Shown here: positions 8,183 through 14,348 of the stretch, one piece after another
Numbering within the stretch: position 1 is the first letter of the stretch
How the letters are laid out: each line of letters begins with the position of its first letter
NCBI GenBank assembly: GCA_035606335.1
Contig: DATNFP010000089.1
Location: 1 to 31,153, forward strand
Direction: 5' to 3'
Origin: DATNFP01 sp035606335
Lineage (GTDB): Bacteria > Bacteroidota > Bacteroidia > Chitinophagales > Chitinophagaceae
Length of the DNA: 31,153 nt
Position numbers and translations under genes: made by a program
Notes under the pieces: model-generated
What the model was told of the DNA's origin: nothing
Databases searched by the model: none
Seen by the model: only the letters and a program-made list of their open reading frames with translations

Positions 8183-8584
8183 TTATACACGACGTTTTTT
8201 AGGCGGACGACAACCATTGTGTGGCAATGGAGTAACATCCTTAATAGATGTAACTTCAATGCCTGCATTATTTAGTGAACGTATCGCACTTTCACGACCC
8301 GATCCCGGGCCTTTTACAAATACATCTACTCTTTTTAATCCGGCATCTGCAGCTACTTTTGCACAATCCTGTGCAGCCATCTGTGCTGCGTAAGGAGTGT
8401 TTTTCTTAGAGCCCCGGAAACCCATCTTACCGGCAGATGACCAGGATATAACCTGTCCGCTCTTATTGGTGATGGAAATAATGATGTTGTTAAATGTAGC
8501 ACTGATATGCACATCCCCCTGGGGGTCAACTTTTACGATTCGCTTTTTAGCAGCGGTTTTTGCGGTTGATTGCGCTTTAGCCAT
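8183..8584 (-). CDS. rpsK: Ribosomal protein uS11
   Basis: 133 residues, standard S11 of the small-subunit platform. A short Ala/Lys-rich N-terminus is followed by GDVHISATFNNIIISITN, SAGKMGFRGSKKNTPYAAQ and the basic C-terminus DVTPLPHNGCRPPKKRRV. The stop codon lies inside a palindrome, GTGTAT/ATACAC at 8175-8190. A 102-base spacer with terminator-like structure separates it from rpsM. Confidence 0.98.
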   Translation of the reverse strand: MAKAQSTAKTAAKKRIVKVDPQGDVHISATFNNIIISITNKSGQVISWSSAGKMGFRGSKKNTPYAAQMAAQDCAKVAADAGLKRVDVFVKGPGSGRESAIRSLNNAGIEVTSIKDVTPLPHNGCRPPKKRRV

Positions 8585-8605
8585 TTTTGTTTAAATAAGG
8601 TAGTC

Positions 8606-8678
8606 AAAAAAAATTAAGCTGCTTTCACAGCTTCGAACTGCTCCTCCGCACTGCACCTCAGTGTATCCGGCAACAGTT
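8606..8678 (-). promoter_or_regulatory. Attenuator-like structure between rpsM and rpsK
   Basis: Reading the minus strand from rpsM to rpsK there is first a branched stem. Outer AACTG/CAGTT spans 8636-8678, middle CCG/CGG lies at 8646-8648 and 8668-8670, and inner CACTG/CAGTG at 8649-8653 and 8659-8663. Next comes a second hairpin, AAGCTG (8616-8621) with CAGCTT (8628-8633). Two bases later comes a run of eight T (8606-8613). The second hairpin plus T8 is a textbook intrinsic terminator inside the operon. The upstream structure could be the sensing part. Function is inferred. Confidence 0.5.
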
Positions 8679-8686
8679 CTGGTTTG

Positions 8687-9067
8687 TTACTTCTTAGGTG
8701 CTTTCTTCTTACCTGCAACTGTCTTACGCTTACCTTTACGTGTACGGCTGTTTGTACGTGTACGTTGACCGCGCAGGGGTAATCCTTTACGATGACGAAC
8801 ACCACGATAACAAGCGATATCCATAAGGCGCTTAATGTTCATTTGCACTTCAGAACGTAGCTGACCTTCTACTTTAAACTCACTGTTTATTATATTACGG
8901 ATGGCAGTTTGCTCATCGTCATTCCATTCAGCAGCCTTTTTATCATAGTTGATACCTGCTTTATCAAGAATATACTGAGCTGTACTACGGCCAATGCCAT
9001 AGATATAAGTGAGAGCTATCTCACCACGTTTGTTTTTCGGAAGATCAATACCAGCTATACGAGCCAT
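8687..9067 (-). CDS. rpsM: Ribosomal protein uS13
   Basis: 126 residues, standard S13 of the small-subunit head. MARIAGIDLPKNKRGEIALTYIYGIG at the start, the helix-turn-helix core, then RGVRHRKGLPLRGQRTRTNSRTRKG and a Lys-rich tail that contacts tRNA. It starts 37 bases after rpmJ, a spacing consistent with one transcript. Confidence 0.98.
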   Translation of the reverse strand: MARIAGIDLPKNKRGEIALTYIYGIGRSTAQYILDKAGINYDKKAAEWNDDEQTAIRNIINSEFKVEGQLRSEVQMNIKRLMDIACYRGVRHRKGLPLRGQRTRTNSRTRKGKRKTVAGKKKAPKK

Positions 9068-9104
9068 TAATATTGAGTATTTAAATTTTTGCTATTAAAT
9101 TATA

Positions 9105-9221
9105 TTAACCTTGTCTTTGTTTGTAACGGGGGTTCTTCTTGTTGATAACATAAAGCTTACCCTTACGACGTACAATCTTGCAGTCGGCACTACGTTTCTT
9201 TATGGATGCTCTTACTTTCAT
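9105..9221 (-). CDS. rpmJ: Ribosomal protein bL36, zinc-free form
   Basis: A 38-residue gene read from the minus strand: MKVRASIKKRSADCKIVRRK followed by GKLYVINKKNPRYKQRQG. It sits between infA and rpsM in the canonical order. The zinc-binding form of L36 has three Cys and one His, at positions 11, 14, 27 and 33 in E. coli. Here only Cys-14 remains; Ser, Asn and Tyr occupy the other positions, so this is the C-minus form that does not bind zinc. The conserved ends and the 17-base distance to infA support the call. Confidence 0.97.
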   Translation of the reverse strand: MKVRASIKKRSADCKIVRRKGKLYVINKKNPRYKQRQG

Positions 9222-9238
9222 CGCACTTTTTTTATTGT

Positions 9239-9457
9239 TTATCTATATCGGTATATAATACGGCCCCGGCTTAAATCGTACGGACTCATCTCGACTCCCA
9301 CTTTATCTCCTGGTAAAATCCTGATATAATGCATCCGCATTTTACCTGATATTGTTGCTAAGATTTCATGCCCATTTTCCAAACGAACCCGAAACATAGC
9401 GTTAGACAAAGCCTCAACAATTGTCCCGTCTTGTTTGATTAAAGACTGTTTAGCCAT
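9239..9457 (-). CDS. infA: Translation initiation factor IF-1
   Basis: A 72-residue single S1/OB-fold protein: MAKQSLIKQDGTIVEALSNAMFRVRLENGH, then ISGKMRMHYIRILPGDKVGVEMSPYDLSRGRI. It occupies the A site during initiation. It is the first gene of the ribosomal block; the secY and map genes that often precede infA in this phylum are absent and a heptose gene lies upstream instead. A perfect TACCTTTG box 15 bases before the ATG makes it the start of the transcript. Confidence 0.98.
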   Translation of the reverse strand: MAKQSLIKQDGTIVEALSNAMFRVRLENGHEILATISGKMRMHYIRILPGDKVGVEMSPYDLSRGRIIYRYR

Positions 9458-9471
9458 ATTAAAAAGGACTG

Positions 9472-9479
9472 CAAAGGTA
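9472..9479 (-). promoter_or_regulatory. Promoter -7 box of the infA-rplQ operon
   Basis: The minus strand reads TACCTTTG, the best form of TAnnTTTG. The start of transcription should be near 9467, giving a leader of only about 10 bases before infA. A TTTG lies 30 bases upstream, too far for a normal -33 element. Confidence 0.65.
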
Positions 9480-9512
9480 ATAAAAACTTTTTATTTTATT
9501 ACGCTTTCGCAA

Positions 9513-9548
9513 AAAAATCAAAAAGATTTTTGAGAAACTTTATTTCTC
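9513..9548 (-). terminator. Weak terminator candidate after gmhB
   Basis: Two AT-rich hairpins follow each other on the minus strand: GAGAAA/TTTCTC (9532-9548), then AAAAATC/GATTTTT (9513-9531) ending in a T-run. Stems are weak, but this is the only candidate in the 138 bases between gmhB and infA. Confidence 0.35.
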
Positions 9549-9595
9549 TTTGTTTGAATAATTCACCTATGGCATATAAACTGAAAGTCAGCTAA

Positions 9596-10174
9596 TTATG
9601 CTACAAGCTCAGCAGCTCTTAAGCTTTTTGCCCATGATAACAAAGATGCAAATTGTTCATTTATCAGATCATGAGGTAACGCAAATGGCTCACGTTTTGT
9701 GGTCAGGAAAACTGTGTGCATCGCCAGGCGCTTGCCAAACTCCATATCGCTGATGCTGTTACCAACGATTACGCTGCGCTTAAAATCAACATTTGGAAAA
9801 TCTTCTTTGGCCTGTAATGCCATACCAACATTTGGTTTACGGTTATGATCTTCATCAGAAACCGCTGTGCAGCAGTATATTTTATCGATTCTACCACCAT
9901 TTTCCATTATAGCCTGTTTCATCTGGCTATTAACATCTTTTAGCGCTTCGAATGTCATAATACCTCTTCCAACGCCTCGCTGGTTAGAAACTATGACGAT
10001 TGTACCAAACAACTCGCTTAATTCATGCAGGGCTTCCAATGTGCCCTCGCAAAATTGAAATTCATCCCAGGAAGTAACATAAGATCCTACTGTTTCTACG
10101 TTAACAACTCCATCCCGGTCCAGAAATAAGGTCCAGCTTTTGTCTATCTGCCCTTTTACATTAATAGGGATCAT
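9596..10174 (-). CDS. gmhB: HAD-IIIA phosphatase, probable heptose bisphosphate phosphatase
   Basis: 192 residues, HAD superfamily class IIIA. Motif I is FLDRDGVVN with Asp-19 and Asp-21. Motif II is VSNQRGVGRG at 62-71, the lysine motif RKPNVGM has Lys-113, and motif IV is VGNSISDMEFG at 137-147. The expected reaction is removal of the 7-phosphate from D-glycero-manno-heptose 1,7-bisphosphate, for LPS heptose. Position supports this: it follows gmhA by 12 bases. Two features are unusual. The Cys/His zinc loop of GmhB is reduced to CCTAVSDEDH (residues 101-110), and motif IV has Asn-139 where GD is usual. A related sugar-phosphate phosphatase is the main alternative. Confidence 0.8.
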   Translation of the reverse strand: MIPINVKGQIDKSWTLFLDRDGVVNVETVGSYVTSWDEFQFCEGTLEALHELSELFGTIVIVSNQRGVGRGIMTFEALKDVNSQMKQAIMENGGRIDKIYCCTAVSDEDHNRKPNVGMALQAKEDFPNVDFKRSVIVGNSISDMEFGKRLAMHTVFLTTKREPFALPHDLINEQFASLLSWAKSLRAAELVA

Positions 10175-10186
10175 CTTGTTTAAATT

Positions 10187-10759
10187 TTAAAATAACTGTT
10201 CTTCAACTAACTGGCAAATAATATGCCCAATCATTAGATGTGTTTCCTGGATCCTTGGTGTATCGATGCTCGGGACATTAATAAGATGATCACAAATGCT
10301 TTTCAACTTACCACCTGTCTCTCCTGTAAAGCATGCAGTAATCATACCAATTTCTTTTGCCTGCTCTACTGCTTTGATAATATTAACAGAATTACCAGAT
10401 GTGCTCAATCCTATTAAAACATCTCCGCGTTTCCCGATACCCTTCACCATTCTACTATAGACGATATCGAAGCTATAATCGTTGGCTACAGCAGTTAAAT
10501 AAGATGTATTACAGTGTAAGGCTTCGGAAGGCAATGGATTTCTGTCCGTATAAAAACGACCGCTAAATTCAGCGGCGAGGTGTTGTGCATCGGCGGCACT
10601 CCCCCCATTACCACAAAAAAGCACCTTATTACCATTATGAAAGGCTGAAACGATCAATGACGTCACTTTTTCAATCTCACTTTGCAATGCTTCATTAGCA
10701 AGTACTTTTTCCTTGGTAGTGATAGAAGCTTGTATGATTTTTTTGATGGCTTGTTGCAT
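10187..10759 (-). CDS. gmhA: Phosphoheptose isomerase (SIS domain)
   Basis: 190 residues from the ATG at 10759. It converts sedoheptulose-7-phosphate to heptose-7-phosphate, the first step of ADP-heptose synthesis for LPS. Motifs: LFCGNGGSAADAQHLAAEFSGRF, GLSTSGNSVNIIKAVEQAKE and the C-terminal IQETHLMIGHIICQLVEE that carries metal-site residues. A longer frame back to 10822 exists. It would start upstream of the TATTTTTG box at 10768-10775 and adds an unrelated 21-residue Cys/Arg-rich stretch, so I prefer 10759. It forms an operon with gmhB, its pathway partner. Confidence 0.92.
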   Translation of the reverse strand: MQQAIKKIIQASITTKEKVLANEALQSEIEKVTSLIVSAFHNGNKVLFCGNGGSAADAQHLAAEFSGRFYTDRNPLPSEALHCNTSYLTAVANDYSFDIVYSRMVKGIGKRGDVLIGLSTSGNSVNIIKAVEQAKEIGMITACFTGETGGKLKSICDHLINVPSIDTPRIQETHLMIGHIICQLVEEQLF

Positions 10760-10767
10760 AAACCATT

Positions 10768-10775
10768 CAAAAATA
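10768..10775 (-). promoter_or_regulatory. Probable -7 box for gmhA-gmhB
   Basis: The minus strand reads TATTTTTG nine bases before the preferred ATG at 10759, implying a leader of only a few bases. It lies immediately downstream of the palindrome at 10777-10804. Confidence 0.5.
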
Positions 10776-10776
10776 C

Positions 10777-10804
10777 AACAGCGTACGGTAATTCCGACGC
10801 TGTT
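10777..10804 (-). promoter_or_regulatory. Operator-like palindrome upstream of gmhA
   Basis: AACAGCGT (10777-10784) and ACGCTGTT (10797-10804) form perfect arms. Inside them CGG (10786-10788) and CCG (10794-10796) extend the symmetry with one extra base. The element ends two bases from the -7 box, where a bound repressor or activator would act on the promoter. Confidence 0.45.
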
Positions 10805-10843
10805 ACAACGATTTTTGTCCACCGTTTATTGTGGATTAATTAT

Positions 10844-11893
10844 TTATAATATTAACATCGCATCTCCATAGCTGAAAAAGCGATACTTTTCTTTAATGGC
10901 GGTTTGGTAAGCATGCATAGCAAGATCGTATCCTGCAAAGGCACACGTCATGATAAGCAAACTGGTTTTGGGCAGATGGAAGTTAGTAACTAATGAATTG
11001 GCTATAGAAAAATCGTATGGAGGGTGTATAAATAAATTCGTCCATCCTTCAGCAGGCTTTAGCAATCCCTGGGCAGTTACAGAGCTTTCTACTGCACGCA
11101 TTGTAGTAGTGCCGATAGAGCATATTTGCTTATTGTCTGCTTTGGCTTTATTTACAATTTTAGAAGCATAATCATCTACTTTAAAGTATTCGGCATCCAT
11201 CTTATGCTTTGATAGATCTTCTACTTCTATAGGGCGGAAAGTGCCTAAGCCGGTATGCAGCGTTACTTCTGCAAATTTTACACCCACTATTTCCAGGCGT
11301 TTTATCAATTCACGGCTAAAATGCAAACCAGCAGTTGGTGCAGCTACAGCACCTTCATATTTTGCATATACAGTCTGGTAGCGTTCTTTGTCTTCTTCTT
11401 CAGGCTTGCGTTTTATATATTTTGGAAGTGGGGTTTCACCTAATGTTTCCAGGATCGCCTTAAATTCTTCTTCATTACCATCAAACAGAAAACGGATTGT
11501 GCGTCCACGGGAAGTGGTATTATCAATTACTTCCGCAACCAATTCGTCGTTATCTCCAAAATATAGTTTATTGCCTACTCTTATCTTACGTGCAGGATCT
11601 ACAATTACATCCCAAAGACGGTTGGGTTTATTTAATTCACGTAATAAAAATACTTCTATCTTGGCACCAGTCTTTTCTTTACGTCCATACAAACGCGCGG
11701 GAAACACCTTTGTATTATTTACTATCATCACATCTTTGTCATGAAAGTGACCTAATATATCTTTAAAAATCTTATGTTCTATTTTGCCTGAGTCGCGGTG
11801 AACAACCATTAGACGGCTTTCTTCACGTGTTTTTGCAGGATGTTGTGCTATGAGATTTAATGGGAGGTCGAATTTGAATTGCGACAACTTCAT
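10844..11893 (-). CDS. queA: S-adenosylmethionine:tRNA ribosyltransferase-isomerase
   Basis: 349 residues. Transfers the ribose of SAM to 7-aminomethyl-7-deazaguanine in tRNA to give epoxyqueuosine. Family motifs: MKLSQFKFDLPLNLIAQHPA at the start, VMIVNNTKVFPARLYGRK, YEGAVAAPTAGLHFS, VTLHTGLGTFRPIEVED, TTTMRAVES and a C-terminal TNFHLPKTSLLIMTCAFAG. Length is normal. The ATG at 11893 gives the conserved N-terminus, and a TAACTTTG box lies 29 bases upstream. The end is 85 bases from the gmhA start, with that gene's own promoter between, so they are probably separate units. Confidence 0.97.
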   Translation of the reverse strand: MKLSQFKFDLPLNLIAQHPAKTREESRLMVVHRDSGKIEHKIFKDILGHFHDKDVMIVNNTKVFPARLYGRKEKTGAKIEVFLLRELNKPNRLWDVIVDPARKIRVGNKLYFGDNDELVAEVIDNTTSRGRTIRFLFDGNEEEFKAILETLGETPLPKYIKRKPEEEDKERYQTVYAKYEGAVAAPTAGLHFSRELIKRLEIVGVKFAEVTLHTGLGTFRPIEVEDLSKHKMDAEYFKVDDYASKIVNKAKADNKQICSIGTTTMRAVESSVTAQGLLKPAEGWTNLFIHPPYDFSIANSLVTNFHLPKTSLLIMTCAFAGYDLAMHAYQTAIKEKYRFFSYGDAMLIL

Positions 11894-11921
11894 ATTTATG
11901 GAAGTATTGTTTAAAAGTGTG

Positions 11922-11929
11922 CAAAGTTA
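11922..11929 (-). promoter_or_regulatory. Probable -7 box for queA
   Basis: The minus strand reads TAACTTTG, fitting TAnnTTTG, 29 bases before the queA ATG. Expected leader is about 24 bases. No clear -33 TTG. Confidence 0.55.
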
Positions 11930-11946
11930 CAGAAAAATTAAGAATT

Positions 11947-11969
11947 AATCCCCGACTGGCCAAAATTAG
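11947..11969 (+). repeat. Direct repeat copy A (AATCCCCG..TGGCCA..TTAG)
   Basis: Reads AATCCCCGACTGGCCA followed by AAATTAG. A similar sequence in the same orientation lies at 12428-12449, so the two bracket the small secreted-protein gene. Strength of the match is moderate. Confidence 0.35.
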
Positions 11970-12019
11970 ATGGCCTCTTATTTCAAAAGAGTAAATATTT
12001 TTCTGGAAATATATGTACA

Positions 12020-12053
12020 AAAATAAAGGCTCATGCCAATTGCACGAGCCTTT
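12020..12053 (-). terminator. Terminator of the small secreted-protein gene
   Basis: AAAGGCTC (12025-12032) pairs with GAGCCTTT (12046-12053), and inside it TGC/GCA extends the stem past an A-C mismatch. On the minus strand the stem is followed by ATTTTTG. It lies 29 bases after the stop at 12082. Confidence 0.75.
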
Positions 12054-12081
12054 CACAATAAATGCCCTACTTATTTTTATC

Positions 12082-12342
12082 TTATTTCACGGGATTTTCG
12101 GGAGCTACCTTGGTTGTATCTCCTTTCTTTTTTGTAGTATCTGGCTGCATTACAGCATTTGGCTGATTCTGAGTAGTGTTGCTAAGCGGCTGAGCTTGCT
12201 GAGGCTGTGTAGCATTTTGATTTTGCTTTTGCTGCTGGCTCAATTCCGTATTTTGATCAACAGGAGCTTTTTTCTTTACATCCTGTGCTTGCACACTGTA
12301 AACAAACCCTAAAAGGGTTAACGACAAAAGGACTTTTTTCAT
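12082..12342 (-). CDS. Small secreted Gln/Asn/Pro/Thr-rich protein, function unknown
   Basis: 86 residues from the ATG at 12342. The N-terminus MKKVLLSLTLLGFVYSVQAQ is a clear signal peptide. The mature ~66 residues are low complexity, dominated by Gln, Asn, Pro, Thr and Lys (ELSQQQKQNQNATQPQQAQ, later DTTKKKGDTTKVAPENPVK), with no Cys, no hydrophobic core and no recognisable domain. It is therefore probably disordered in the periplasm. A start 7 codons earlier is open but would put an extra MTQICIA before the signal peptide. It has its own terminator. Real gene status rests on the signal peptide, the terminator and intact frame. Confidence 0.7.
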   Translation of the reverse strand: MKKVLLSLTLLGFVYSVQAQDVKKKAPVDQNTELSQQQKQNQNATQPQQAQPLSNTTQNQPNAVMQPDTTKKKGDTTKVAPENPVK

Positions 12343-12667
12343 TGCTATACAAATTTGAGTCATAGTGCAGGTAAAGCGACCGATATATACCTACAAAAAT
12401 GACAAGTTTTTAAAATTAAAATTTAAAAATCCCCGGGGTGGCCACTTAGTAAATTTGACTACATAATTCCTCTATTTGTAATAAATTGACATGCTATTAA
12501 ATTAAAGATACAGGATAATTTCTAACGATTTTCTAATAGAATGTTAAAGCTAAAACAGCCACAGTAAAGGATTTGAGACAAAGCAAATTGTACATTTATA
12601 TATTCCTGTATATATAAAAACGCATGTGAGAAATAATACGAAAGTCAAAAGATTATACATATAAAAA
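12343..12667. other. Gene-free stretch between the small secreted protein and the Deg-like protease
   Basis: No convincing gene. It holds direct-repeat copy B (12428-12449, containing CCCCGGGG) and an AT-only inverted repeat, TTTATATAT (12595-12603) with ATATATAAA (12610-12618), which could be the 3' end structure of the protease transcript on the minus strand but has no T-run. No TAnnTTTG box is obvious before the gene at 12342. Confidence 0.5.
12428..12449 (+). repeat. Direct repeat copy B (AATCCCCG..TGGCCA..TTAG)
   Basis: Reads AATCCCCGGGGTGGCCA followed by CTTAG and matches copy A at 11947-11969 apart from a few substitutions and small length differences. Confidence 0.35.
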
Positions 12668-14095
12668 TTACAATCGCATCCTGGACGGGATACCAAATTT
12701 TTGTAAAATTCTCTGGTTTGTTGCGGCAAGATTATCTGAACTGATGATGTATTTGCCTGCATTTTGATCTTCTATGACATAATTATCAGCTTTTTCATCA
12801 AATGCATCTACCAAATCCTGAAAATTTCTGATACGTCTGCCATTTACCTTTTCTACAATGCGATTGTTGACATCGTGATATCCGACATTAGATATATCAG
12901 GCAATACAGATGATAAAAGCACGATCTGCTGCACAGAATCATTATTCAATACTTCTCCGTAATAATAATAGCTAAGCAATGGATAATGATATGCCCAATA
13001 ATCATCGTTTTTGAAATGATAGTAGGATGCGGTAGTGAATACAAAACCACCCTCAATAAAGTATTTAGGATTAAGATCTATTTTGCTGACAAGTAATACA
13101 GGCGAATTGCCATATAATAGCTGCTTTTGAATTTTAATAATCGTTCCATCTCTTAATACAGTTAGTTGCACTGTATCGTACATATTTTTTTGCTGGACCA
13201 GTGTTTCAAAAGATGTTTTAAGGTTGGAATCAAGCATTATGGTACCATCATTTTCTATTTGGATACCATCAATTGTCAATAAAACATCTCCTTCTTCTAA
13301 AACGCCATACAACGCAGAGCATGGATGTACATTATTGATAAGAACTCCGCTAACTGTATCGTTCAATGCATAACATTTACGCAATGCAGTGTTATCCATA
13401 TCCTGCCATTTTACAAGTACCGGAACAGGGCCGTCATACCGGCCATCGCTTATGTCTTTTAAAAATGTTTTTATTACCGGAGCTGGCACAACATATCCTA
13501 TACCCTGGTCTTCTGAACGCCCCTGGAAAGCAAGTCCTATCAGCATATTATCTTTTAATACAGGCCCACCGCTATTTCCTGGATTAATTGCCGCGTCTAT
13601 CTGGATAGCCAAATTATTATAAGCACTATAGCTATAATCGGTGTTTTCAATCCGTGAAACTATACCTGAAGTTACACTAAGGTCTTCCCCACCAGTAGGA
13701 AAACCGTAAGTGATCACCTTATCACCTATATGTGGCAAGTTGCTTAGCTGCAATGGAGTAACATTATTAAAAAAGCGCTTGTCATCAACCTCCAATATGG
13801 CAAGATCATATTCAGGGGCAATGTAAGTTACTGTTGCAGTATACTTGCGGGAATCTTTTGCTTTACGAACTTGTATATATTCTCCAAATTCTACAACGTG
13901 TGCACAGGTAAGAATATGGCTGCTGTCTATAACGCATCCTGAGCCGGATAGTTTTACGGCGCTTAGCCTTTGCCACGGCTGTGCAAAATCATATTCCTGT
14001 TTTGTAACAAAGATCTTCACCACCGCCCTTTCTATATCCTGCCCGAAAACATTGTTGGTTATGAAAATTGCTAATAAAGTAACCAGGTATCTCAT
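12668..14095 (-). CDS. HtrA/Deg-like trypsin-fold serine protease with PDZ region, secreted
   Basis: 475 residues. The signal peptide MRYLVTLLAIFITNNVFG ends before QDIERAVVKI. The S1C protease domain covers about 20-215 with a full triad: His-66 in TCAHVV, Asp-97 in EYDLAIL and Ser-175 in NPGNSGGP. A PDZ domain follows at about 230-330 (SGVLINNVHPCSALYGVLEEGDVLLTIDGIQI). The last ~140 residues resemble the extra C-terminal PDZ-type domain of plant Deg9-like proteases (NGRRIRNFQDLVDAFDEK). The likely role is quality control or processing of exported proteins. It is transcribed away from the M20 peptidase gene across a 253-base divergent region. It is not the usual DegP/DegQ, which lacks this C-terminal part. 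Confidence 0.88.
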   Translation of the reverse strand: MRYLVTLLAIFITNNVFGQDIERAVVKIFVTKQEYDFAQPWQRLSAVKLSGSGCVIDSSHILTCAHVVEFGEYIQVRKAKDSRKYTATVTYIAPEYDLAILEVDDKRFFNNVTPLQLSNLPHIGDKVITYGFPTGGEDLSVTSGIVSRIENTDYSYSAYNNLAIQIDAAINPGNSGGPVLKDNMLIGLAFQGRSEDQGIGYVVPAPVIKTFLKDISDGRYDGPVPVLVKWQDMDNTALRKCYALNDTVSGVLINNVHPCSALYGVLEEGDVLLTIDGIQIENDGTIMLDSNLKTSFETLVQQKNMYDTVQLTVLRDGTIIKIQKQLLYGNSPVLLVSKIDLNPKYFIEGGFVFTTASYYHFKNDDYWAYHYPLLSYYYYGEVLNNDSVQQIVLLSSVLPDISNVGYHDVNNRIVEKVNGRRIRNFQDLVDAFDEKADNYVIEDQNAGKYIISSDNLAATNQRILQKFGIPSRMRL

Positions 14096-14320
14096 AACTT
14101 TTACATTAAACGAAAACGAGTAATGAATTTATTAAATTAACTTCAATAAAATGATACAACTACTATTCCAATGCAGTTACGATATTAGATTATTGAGGCG
14201 TTTATTAAGAAAAAAAGGGCCAGAATTAGTATTAATTTATGAAATTATGTTTTAGTGTAATTTGTATATTTTACTCCTGCATTTAGATGAATTGACCCAA
14301 TATACTATCAACTTATCTCT

Positions 14321-14328
14321 TACTTTTG
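14321..14328 (+). promoter_or_regulatory. Probable -7 box for the M20 peptidase gene
   Basis: TACTTTTG fits TAnnTTTG, 21 bases before the ATG. The TTGAC at 14292 is 26 bases upstream, a little far for a -33 element. The rest of the 253-base divergent region shows nothing further that I can support. Confidence 0.45.
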
Positions 14329-14348
14329 AGCTCTAAATTTAAAAACTC

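Noticed and set aside
8614..8805. Minus-strand frame overlapping the rpsM end and the rpsM-rpsK spacer
   Set aside because: It is the alternative frame of rpsM running into the structured spacer; no homology or start signal.
10760..10822. Longer N-terminus of GmhA
   Set aside because: It spans the promoter box and the palindrome and adds a stretch not expected in the family.
12013..12312. Plus-strand frame of 99 codons over the small secreted-protein gene
   Set aside because: Antisense to a gene with a clear signal peptide and its own terminator; hydrophobic composition arises from the reverse of Gln/Asn-rich codons.
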